This document shows, in pieces, positions 51,758 to 57,903 of a stretch of 57,903 nucleotides of DNA; position 1 is the stretch's first letter, and each line of letters begins with the position of its first letter. Source of the DNA: Clostridiales bacterium (GTDB lineage Bacteria; Bacillota; Clostridia; Lachnospirales; Lachnospiraceae); NCBI GenBank assembly GCA_012523775.1, contig JAAYTK010000083.1, positions 1-57,903 of the forward strand, read 5' to 3'. Position numbers and translations under genes: made by a program. The notes below the pieces were generated by a model. That model saw nothing but the letters and a program-made list of their open reading frames with translations, did no database searches and was not told the DNA's origin.

Positions 51758-53186
51758 AAAATCTTCTTTTTGGTATGGTTACTATAAAACTGGTACCCTT
51801 AGTAAACTGGGTACGGACCTTTATTTTGCCGGTATGTGCAAGAATGATTAGCTTTGCCAGGGAAAGCCCTAGCCCGTGACCGCTGATATTTTGACTTCTT
51901 ACATGCTCGGATCTGTAAAATCTGTCAAATATATGCTCCACATCATTTCTGGTCATGCCTACACCAGTATCTTGGACTGTAATAACACAATCTCCCTTAT
52001 GGTTTTGACATAGGATCGTAACCTCATCACCATCGTTAGAATACTTAATTGCATTATCTATAAATATCCGAATGGCCTGCTTCAATGCCTGCTGATCACC
52101 ATATACCTCTACATCCTCCAGTATTGGGCTGTTAATAATACGGTTTTCTGTAACCAGTCTGGTTTCCTTAACCATATCCTCAACCATAGGCCTCATATTG
52201 AATCTCTTCTTATGAAGCTTTAAGGTCTTTTTATCATGTCTTGATAAGAAAAGAAGCTTTTCCACAAGGTCCTGCATCGCACGGGCTTCATTTTGTATGG
52301 CTTCTATGGATTCCTCCAGTACCTCTTTATTGGTGGAGCCCCAGCGATCCAGCATATTTGCATATCCCTGGATTACCGCAATCGGTGTCCTAAGCTCATG
52401 GGAGGCATCCGATACAAATTGCTTCTGACTTTCATAAGAGGTTTCTATTCTATCGAGCATCTCATTAATAACATTTGCCAAATCCTTCAGTTCATTCTGA
52501 GTTCCGGCCACATTCAGCCTTGCACTATGTAGGTTATGGGCGCTCATGCGGCTTGCGGTTGCTGACATTATCTGAAGCGGTTCGAACAGCTTCTCATCGC
52601 TCTTTCTTCCTTTCTTAATAATAAGAGTAACTATGACAATATAAAGGATAATCAGCTTCCATAGCATTGACAGAAAGCTTTTATAACTACCTGTTAAATC
52701 ATATTGAAAGATTACCTGATAAGGTTCCTCATCAACCGAAAACTCTATTTCCTCATTAACAACCAATATATGATTCTCGCTTTTTCTGTCAAAATGAATC
52801 CCATGAAAGAATGCCTTATCGGATGTTGGGTGATATGCTATGTCGTTATAAACTTCTTCTCCTGTGTCAGTATGTTCTATTTTCATGGAAAGGCCCTGCA
52901 TAAAATAAGGATTAACATATAAGCTTCCTTCTGACTCACTGATGGAAGCTATTATGTCATCGGCCATCTTGCTGTAACCTTCTTTTTCCGTATACATATA
53001 TATAAGAAAGAGTCCGATTATAAGTAAAATCCCATGGGTTATAAGCAGCTTGAGATATCCCATTGAAATCCGAAACAGAATAGACAGCCTCAAGCTATTC
53101 AAGAATGCCAATCTCTTATTTCGAATAGGGAGAATTATTTTTACCAATGTCCGACGTATAAATTCTAAAAAATTATCCCAGCTCAT
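51756..53186 (-). CDS. Membrane sensor histidine kinase (ArlS/CusS-like)
   Basis: A 476-residue kinase. Two membrane helices lie near residues 46-66 and 180-200, flanking an extracytoplasmic sensor of about 110 residues. A HAMP-like linker (about 205-258) follows, then a HisKA domain with S-D-A-S-H-E-L-R-T-P-I-A-V-I and a HATPase with N-A-I-K-Y-S, D-T-G-V-G-M and G-H-G-L-G-L-S-L. It is the partner of the response regulator encoded upstream. The N-terminus is preceded by an extra 40 cytoplasmic residues. It is convergent with the ABC exporter genes, which makes those genes plausible but unproven targets. Confidence 0.9.
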   Translation of the reverse strand: MSWDNFLEFIRRTLVKIILPIRNKRLAFLNSLRLSILFRISMGYLKLLITHGILLIIGLFLIYMYTEKEGYSKMADDIIASISESEGSLYVNPYFMQGLSMKIEHTDTGEEVYNDIAYHPTSDKAFFHGIHFDRKSENHILVVNEEIEFSVDEEPYQVIFQYDLTGSYKSFLSMLWKLIILYIVIVTLIIKKGRKSDEKLFEPLQIMSATASRMSAHNLHSARLNVAGTQNELKDLANVINEMLDRIETSYESQKQFVSDASHELRTPIAVIQGYANMLDRWGSTNKEVLEESIEAIQNEARAMQDLVEKLLFLSRHDKKTLKLHKKRFNMRPMVEDMVKETRLVTENRIINSPILEDVEVYGDQQALKQAIRIFIDNAIKYSNDGDEVTILCQNHKGDCVITVQDTGVGMTRNDVEHIFDRFYRSEHVRSQNISGHGLGLSLAKLIILAHTGKIKVRTQFTKGTSFIVTIPKRRF

Positions 53187-53223
53187 ATTATCCCCTTTTG
53201 TCTAAGCATATAAATGATGTGTT

Positions 53224-53901
53224 TTAATCCTTAATAATATAGCCTACTCCTCGAACTGTTGAAATCAGATGAACGCCATATTTCTCATCTATTTTCTGTC
53301 TTAAATATCTTATATATACATCTACAACATTTGTATCTCCAAAATATTCATAGTCCCATACATGATTCAGAAGCTGTTCTCTGCTAAGAACGATATTCTT
53401 ATTACGTATCATGTATTCAAGGAGTTCATATTCCTTCTTCGTTAAGGTCAGTTCGTCCTCTCCATAATAAGCGCTTCTGCTTGCGAGATTTAGTTTTAAT
53501 TTCCCTATTTCTAAGTTTTCAAGCTTCGGCTCCTTCTGATTCTTCTTTCTGTTGAGAGCCACACGGATTCTTGCAAGCAATTCTTCAATCGCAAAAGGCT
53601 TAGTCATATAATCATCCGCTCCGGTGTCAAGACCTGCCACCTTATCTGACACATCATCCTTGGCTGTAAGCATTATAATGGGAACCTGGGATTCCAGACG
53701 AATTCTGCGGCATACTTCAATACCGTTTATCCCTGGAAGCATAATATCCAATATTACCAAATCCACATTCTCCTTCAGGGCCTTCTCCAAACCCTGTCTG
53801 CCTTCGCCGGCTATCAGTACTTCGTATCCCTCATGCTTCAACTCTAATTCTAAAAACCTGGCTATTTTTAGCTCATCCTCTATAATTAAAATCTTCGCCA
53901 C
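53224..53901 (-). CDS. OmpR-family response regulator (ArlR-like)
   Basis: A 225-residue protein. The receiver domain has E-D-E near residue 8, the phosphoacceptor Asp in L-V-I-L-D-I-M-L-P (Asp52), T-A-K-D and K-P-F. A winged-helix DNA-binding domain follows from about residue 130 (L-T-K-K-E-Y-E-L-L, H-V-W-D-Y-E-Y, V-D-V-Y-I-R-Y-L-R-Q-K-I, T-V-R-G-V-G-Y). The start is GTG 53901 behind GGGAGGG. It is the first gene of the two-gene operon with its own sigma-A promoter at 53940. Its targets cannot be told from the window. Confidence 0.92.
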   Translation of the reverse strand: MAKILIIEDELKIARFLELELKHEGYEVLIAGEGRQGLEKALKENVDLVILDIMLPGINGIEVCRRIRLESQVPIIMLTAKDDVSDKVAGLDTGADDYMTKPFAIEELLARIRVALNRKKNQKEPKLENLEIGKLKLNLASRSAYYGEDELTLTKKEYELLEYMIRNKNIVLSREQLLNHVWDYEYFGDTNVVDVYIRYLRQKIDEKYGVHLISTVRGVGYIIKD

Positions 53902-53939
53902 CTGGTATCCCTCCCTTAATTTATCAATATCTGATTCTT

Positions 53940-53968
53940 ATTGTAGCTTTTGACAAAGGATTTTTCAA
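53940..53968 (-). promoter_or_regulatory. Sigma-A promoter of the two-component operon
   Basis: On the minus strand, TTGAAA (53963-53968), a 17-base spacer and TACAAT (53940-53945), about 40 bases before the GTG start of the response regulator. Confidence 0.7.
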
Positions 53969-53997
53969 CATATCTATATTAGAATTTAATTAGAAAT

Positions 53998-54044
53998 GAA
54001 AAGGAAGGCAAGGATAAGAGCTTTATACCTTTTCCCGGCCTTCC
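53998..54044 (-). terminator. Terminator after transketolase
   Basis: On the minus strand, GGAAGGC (54038-54044) pairs with GCCTTCC (54003-54009), with inner pairing of AAAAGG and CCTT, and is followed by TTTTC. It separates tkt from the two-component operon. Confidence 0.7.
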
Positions 54045-54077
54045 AAAAATTCAGTTATTATTAAATAAAAGAGTTCT

Positions 54078-56063
54078 TTAGCTTAATGTGGTTTTTACAG
54101 CCTTTACTACATTATCTACTGTAAATCCAAATTTCTCAAAAAGAACATTTGCGGGCGCAGATGCGCCAAAGCTGTTCATAGCTATAATAGCACCATCCAA
54201 TCCAACATATTTTTCCCATCCGAAACCGGATAATGCCTCTACAGCCACTCTTGCTCTAACATTCTTAGGAAGAATACTTTCCTTATATTCATCTGACTGC
54301 GCTTCAAATACATCCATAGATGGCATACTGACTACTCTTACATCAATACCCTCTTTTAACAGCTCTTCCTGGGCACCTATTCCGAGCTGCACTTCAGAAC
54401 CGGTTCCGATGATAATTGCATCGGGAACATCTTTCTTGGAATCGGAGACTATATAAGCACCCTTTAATGCCTCCTTCGAGGATCCCTTAAGCTGTGGCAG
54501 GTTCTGACGAGACAGAACCAGAGCTGTCGGTGTGTTTTCAGATGTAATAGCATAGTACCAGGCTGCAATACATTCTGTCGCATCCGCCGGACGATATACA
54601 GTGAAGTTTGGCATAGCGCGAAGCATTGCCAACTGCTCAATGGGCTCATGGGTCGGTCCGTCCTCACCTACACCGATACTGTCATGGGTAAATACATAGG
54701 TTAAAGGCATTCCCATAAGAGCGGATAATCTGGCCATTGGCTTTACGTAGTCGCTAAATACAAAGAATGTAGATACATATGGCTTTAAACCGCCGTGTAG
54801 CGCAAGACCGTTTCCTATTCCCGCCATGGCTAATTCTCTTACACCAAAATGTAGGTTGCGTCCGCTGTAATTATTTCTGGAGAATGAACCCTCGTCCTTC
54901 ATTAATGTCTTTGTTGAAGGTGCCAGGTCTGCACTTCCACCGATTAAATTAGGAAGACGATTTTTAATCCTGTTTATTACCTGTCCGGATAGATTTCTGG
55001 TAGCATCGGGTTTATCATCATATGCCCAGAAGTCTTCATCATTAATTAAATCCTTAGCAGCATTTTTATCATGATACTTATCCCATAGCGCTTTCATTTC
55101 GGGATATTCTTTACTGTAGCTATAAAATAGTCTATTCCATTCCTCTTCAACCAAGGCATTCTTCTTGGCAATAGCCTTATAATTCTCATATATTTCTTCG
55201 GGAACCTCGAAAGCAGTCTCAGATGTCCAACCAAGCTTTTCTCTTAAGGCCTTTACATTCTCTACTCCTAGTGGCTCTCCGTGTGCACTTGCCATGCCCT
55301 CCTTTGGACTGCCGTAACCGATTTTAGTCTTGATGGTTATCATAGAAGGTCTGCTTAAGTCTGCCTTGGCAGCCTCAATTGCGGCACCGATCTCATCCAG
55401 ATTATTACCGTCTTCGACAACTAGGGTCTGGAAGCCAAAAGCTTCAAACTTTTTCTTAACATCCTCGGTGAATGCTATATCTGTATCGCCCTCAATGGTA
55501 ATTTTATTTGAATCGTACAGCACGATTAATTTACCTAGTCCAAGTGTTCCTGCCAGCGACATCGCCTCAGAGGTTATGCCCTCCATTATACATCCGTCTC
55601 CACCGAGAACAAATGTATAATGATCCACTACGGGATAGCCTTCCTTATTAAATATGGCTGCAAGATGAGCCTCTGCCATTGCCATTCCTACAGCAGTGGC
55701 CATTCCAGCTCCCAGAGGACCGGTTGTCGCTTCAACGCCAACGGTATGTCCGTATTCCGGATGACCCGGTGTTAAAGAGCCGTCCTGTCTAAACTGTGCC
55801 AAATCCTCAGATGTCAGACCATAACCAAACAAATGTAATAATGAATATAATAGCATGGACCCATGGCCACCTGATAAGATGAATCTATCTCTGTTCGGCC
55901 ATTTTGGATTTGCAGGATTATGCTTCATATGTTTTGCCCACAATTCATAAGCCATTGGAGCGGCTCCAAGGGGGAGGCCCGGATGTCCTGAATTGGCTTT
56001 TTGTACTCCATCAGCGGATAAAACTCTGATGGCATTAACTGACATTATGTCTATATTGCTCAT
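54078..56063 (-). CDS. tkt: Transketolase
   Basis: A 661-residue thiamine-diphosphate enzyme of full length. The first half contains H-P-G-L-P-L-G-A-A-P-M, the substrate-site S-G-G-H-G-S, and the cofactor motif G-G-D-G-C-I-M-E-G-I followed by the D-S-N-K segment. The pyrimidine-domain Glu lies in H-F-G-V-R-E-L-A-M. H-D-S-I-G-V-G-E-D-G-P-T-H-E-P is the transketolase signature. It moves two-carbon units between sugar phosphates in the pentose-phosphate pathway. A GGAGG lies before the ATG. It appears to be a single gene, with a possible TTGACG promoter at about 56180-56190 (weak). Confidence 0.95.
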   Translation of the reverse strand: MSNIDIMSVNAIRVLSADGVQKANSGHPGLPLGAAPMAYELWAKHMKHNPANPKWPNRDRFILSGGHGSMLLYSLLHLFGYGLTSEDLAQFRQDGSLTPGHPEYGHTVGVEATTGPLGAGMATAVGMAMAEAHLAAIFNKEGYPVVDHYTFVLGGDGCIMEGITSEAMSLAGTLGLGKLIVLYDSNKITIEGDTDIAFTEDVKKKFEAFGFQTLVVEDGNNLDEIGAAIEAAKADLSRPSMITIKTKIGYGSPKEGMASAHGEPLGVENVKALREKLGWTSETAFEVPEEIYENYKAIAKKNALVEEEWNRLFYSYSKEYPEMKALWDKYHDKNAAKDLINDEDFWAYDDKPDATRNLSGQVINRIKNRLPNLIGGSADLAPSTKTLMKDEGSFSRNNYSGRNLHFGVRELAMAGIGNGLALHGGLKPYVSTFFVFSDYVKPMARLSALMGMPLTYVFTHDSIGVGEDGPTHEPIEQLAMLRAMPNFTVYRPADATECIAAWYYAITSENTPTALVLSRQNLPQLKGSSKEALKGAYIVSDSKKDVPDAIIIGTGSEVQLGIGAQEELLKEGIDVRVVSMPSMDVFEAQSDEYKESILPKNVRARVAVEALSGFGWEKYVGLDGAIIAMNSFGASAPANVLFEKFGFTVDNVVKAVKTTLS

Positions 56064-56248
56064 TATATTTCCTCCTTTAAATAAATGTAATTTTCACTTG
56101 GAATAAATCTGCTTATTAAAGCTAGTGTGTCGCATACAATACTAAATATACAATAAAATACGTTATGTGGCAACCGTCAATTGATAAACTTTTCCTATGA
56201 TTTTTATTGTGAAACTTCTCCTCCATATGAATTTATATCTTCATATAA

Positions 56249-56968
56249 TTATAGCTTAGAAAAGATCTCTCCCAAGCCTGCATTTATCAATAAATCTGCC
56301 TCCCGGTCATATGGTGTAACAGATTTATTTATTAATACCATCTTATCTTTGGAATAATATCTTATTAGACCCGATGCCGGATATACGCTTAAGGATGTTC
56401 CCCCAATAATAAGTATGTCCGCTTCCGCGATTGCATAAATCGCTTTGGAGACAACCTCATCATCTAAGCCTTCTTCATAAAGCACAACATCAGGCTTTAT
56501 TATACCTCCGCATTCACAGGTGGGTACTTCCTCAGCCTCCATAATTTTATCAATGGTATAAAATTGACGGCATTTCATGCAATAATTTCGATACACGGAC
56601 CCATGAAGCTCTAAAACATTTTTACTTCCTGCTCTCTGGTGAAGTCCATCGATATTCTGAGTCACTACAGCCTTTAGCTTTCCCGTGTTTTCCAGCTCGA
56701 CAAGCTTTAGATGGGTTATATTTGGCTCGGTATCTTCGTAAATCATCTTCTCCTTATAAAACCTATAGAACTCCTTTGTATGTCTTATGAAAAAGCTATG
56801 ACTTAATATGGTTTCCGGAGCATAATCATACTTTAGGTGATATAAGCCGTCAACACTACGAAAATCCGGTATTCCGCTTTCCGTTGACACCCCGGCACCT
56901 CCGAAGAAAACAATGTTATCACTTTTGGCAAGCCAATGTTTCAACTTATCAATACTTCTTTGTAACAC
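56249..56968 (-). CDS. NAD-dependent protein deacylase (sirtuin, CobB-like)
   Basis: A 239-residue sirtuin. The NAD-binding G-A-G-V-S-T-E-S-G-I-P-D-F-R, the T-Q-N-I-D-G-L-H-Q motif, the catalytic His in L-E-L-H-G-S and a zinc-binding set C-M-K-C (near 131) with C-E-C-G (near 150) are present. C-E-C is an unusual short spacing for the second Cys pair, usually C-x-x-C, but still plausible. It removes acyl groups from lysines using NAD. AGGAGG precedes the ATG. It is a single gene between tkt and the tRNA cluster. Confidence 0.93.
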   Translation of the reverse strand: MLQRSIDKLKHWLAKSDNIVFFGGAGVSTESGIPDFRSVDGLYHLKYDYAPETILSHSFFIRHTKEFYRFYKEKMIYEDTEPNITHLKLVELENTGKLKAVVTQNIDGLHQRAGSKNVLELHGSVYRNYCMKCRQFYTIDKIMEAEEVPTCECGGIIKPDVVLYEEGLDDEVVSKAIYAIAEADILIIGGTSLSVYPASGLIRYYSKDKMVLINKSVTPYDREADLLINAGLGEIFSKL

Positions 56969-57078
56969 AGTATCCTCCTTTGATAACCTACAGCATATTA
57001 ATAATAGTAACCCTGTTCCGATTCTATGTCAAATTATCAACCATATATTATAAGGATAAATATACAAGTTCAACAAAA

Positions 57079-57099
57079 AACGACCTAAAATAGGTCGTT
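57079..57099 (-). terminator. Terminator of the tRNA operon
   Basis: On the minus strand, arms AACGACCTA (57091-57099) and TAGGTCGTT (57079-57087) pair around AAA/TTT and are followed by TTTT. It ends transcription after tRNA-Lys. Confidence 0.85.
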
Positions 57100-57103
57100 A
57101 TTA

Positions 57104-57176
57104 TGAGACATCGGGGACTCGAACCCCGGACACCTTGATTAAAAGTCAAGTGCTCTACCGCCTGAGCTAATGTCCC
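57104..57176 (-). tRNA. tRNA-Lys (UUU)
   Basis: A 73-base cloverleaf. Acceptor GGGACAT pairs with ATGTCTC (one G-U). The anticodon loop CTTTTAA gives UUU. The discriminator is A and no CCA is encoded. It is the last gene of the tRNA cluster. Confidence 0.95.
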
Positions 57177-57195
57177 CTTTAATATAATATTAAAA

Positions 57196-57268
<73 letters not shown>

Positions 57269-57306
57269 ACGGTATACTTCGTCTCTTAATGACGCAAATA
57301 ATTGAA

Positions 57307-57380
<74 letters not shown>

Positions 57381-57448
57381 ATATTATTTTGTTCGCATAC
57401 CATATTGCTAAGCGGCGAACTTATATATATTATATGGCTTACGCCAAA

Positions 57449-57530
57449 TGGATGGGGAAGGATTCGAACCTTCGAAAGCATCGCTAACAGATTTACAGTC
57501 TGCCCCCTTTGGCCACTCGGGAACCCATCC
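57449..57530 (-). tRNA. tRNA-Tyr (GUA)
   Basis: An 82-base tRNA with the long variable arm typical of bacterial tRNA-Tyr. Acceptor GGATGGG pairs with CCCATCC. The anticodon loop CTGTAAA gives GUA. Confidence 0.95.
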
Positions 57531-57561
57531 ATATAATATCAACAATCGAGTCTTTGTTGAA

Positions 57562-57634
57562 AGCCGATGATCGGACTCGAACCGATAACCTGCTGATTAC
57601 AAGTCAGCTGCTCTGCCAATTGAGCCACATCGGC
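57562..57634 (-). tRNA. tRNA-Thr (UGU)
   Basis: A 73-base cloverleaf. Acceptor GCCGATG pairs with CATCGGC. The anticodon loop CTTGTAA gives UGU. The discriminator is T. Confidence 0.95.
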
Positions 57635-57652
57635 ATTTCATTTTAAAATCAA

Positions 57653-57725
57653 TGGGACCTATAGGGCTCGAACCTATGACCCCCTGCTTGTAAGGCAGGT
57701 GCTCTCCCAGCTGAGCTAAGATCCC
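57653..57725 (-). tRNA. tRNA-Val (UAC)
   Basis: A 73-base cloverleaf. Acceptor GGGATCT pairs with AGGTCCC (one T-G). The anticodon loop CTTACAA gives UAC. The discriminator is A. Confidence 0.95.
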
Positions 57726-57825
57726 TTGGGATTATTATGTACTATATCATATATTTCATTCCTTGAAATATATGTATCTTGTCACATAATATAAATTTAT
57801 ATAACAATTAATTTTAATTGTAAAA

Positions 57826-57899
57826 CGACCCAGAAGGGACTCGAACCCTCGACCTCCGCCGTGACAGGGCGGCGCTCTAACCAACTGAGCCACTGGGCC
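57826..57899 (-). tRNA. tRNA-Asp (GUC)
   Basis: A 74-base cloverleaf. Acceptor GGCCCAG pairs with CTGGGTC. The anticodon loop CTGTCAC gives GUC. The discriminator is G. It is the first tRNA visible; the operon promoter and possibly more tRNAs lie beyond the window end. Confidence 0.94.
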
Positions 57900-57903
57900 A
57901 ATA

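Noticed and set aside
51756-53901. Two-component system as the established regulator of the ABC exporter operon
   Set aside because: The operons are only convergent neighbours, and the exporter promoter is near-consensus with an attenuator. I saw no repeated binding sites, so the link stays speculative.

Overview
The window comes from a low-GC, spore-forming, motile member of the Firmicutes, most like Clostridia of the Lachnospiraceae type. The clues are SpoIID-like and BofA proteins, flagellin and FliS, a Tad pilus locus containing DUF5702 and Flp1-like proteins, a Met T-box ahead of metG, AGGAGG-type ribosome binding sites with frequent GTG and TTG starts, and tRNAs without an encoded CCA. 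I see no prophage, CRISPR array, plasmid functions or insertion-sequence transposase.

Layout. 1-4025 (+): DUF3137 and LemA proteins, an MFS permease and a SpoIID-like protein. 4015-11369 (-): a MoxR / DUF58 / transglutaminase operon and a three-gene ABC-2 exporter operon, each behind a clear sigma-A promoter. 11495-12870 (+): a TSCPD protein translationally coupled to murG. 12876-17855: HIT protein, small soluble histidine kinase, flavodoxin-SCP2 fusion, rhomboid protease and glycerol kinase. 17964-28824 (-): a complete Tad/Flp pilus operon with a TadZ-like protein, CpaF ATPase, TadB, TadC carrying an extra Ig-like region, Flp pilin, DUF5702 protein, two TadE-type pseudopilins, a prepilin peptidase and an FHA protein. 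28904-29546: BofA and DUF2508, now divergent. 29710-35061 (-): FliS, flagellin and a 1000-residue DUF6240 protein behind a sigma-28-type promoter. 35132-41632: DUF885 lipoprotein, T-box and metG, and a DUF4846-CapA lipoprotein. 41615-41963: a cluster of GGTACC-rich palindromic repeats that encodes the C-terminal tails of both the CapA protein and GalE. 41922-47512: galE, CAP protein, a PD-(D/E)XK-like unknown, an S1-domain protein, a coiled-coil membrane protein and a small alarmone synthetase. 47821-51698: an attenuated heterodimeric ABC multidrug exporter operon. 51756-56968 (-): a two-component system, transketolase and a sirtuin. 57079-57899 (-): seven tRNA genes (Asp, Val, Thr, Tyr, fMet, Phe, Lys) ending in a terminator.

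The strongest unusual signal is the 300-base leader of the ABC exporter. It has a near-perfect sigma-A promoter, a 36-codon ORF and an intrinsic terminator. An exact 9-base complementarity (13 pairs with a bulge) links the ORF to the terminator's left arm and loop. A further 7-base complementarity links the ORF's own Shine-Dalgarno region to the same segment. The transporter pair has the same degenerate/consensus ATPase asymmetry as Bacillus subtilis BmrC/BmrD, which is controlled by the BmrB leader peptide, so this looks like an independent, sequence-unrelated ribosome-mediated attenuator. Second-tier signals are the leader of the S1-domain gene (hairpin plus overlapping mini-ORF between ribosome binding site and start), the GGTACC repeats, the DUF6240 protein as a candidate FliK-like flagellar factor, and a long stem-loop inside the pilus operon.
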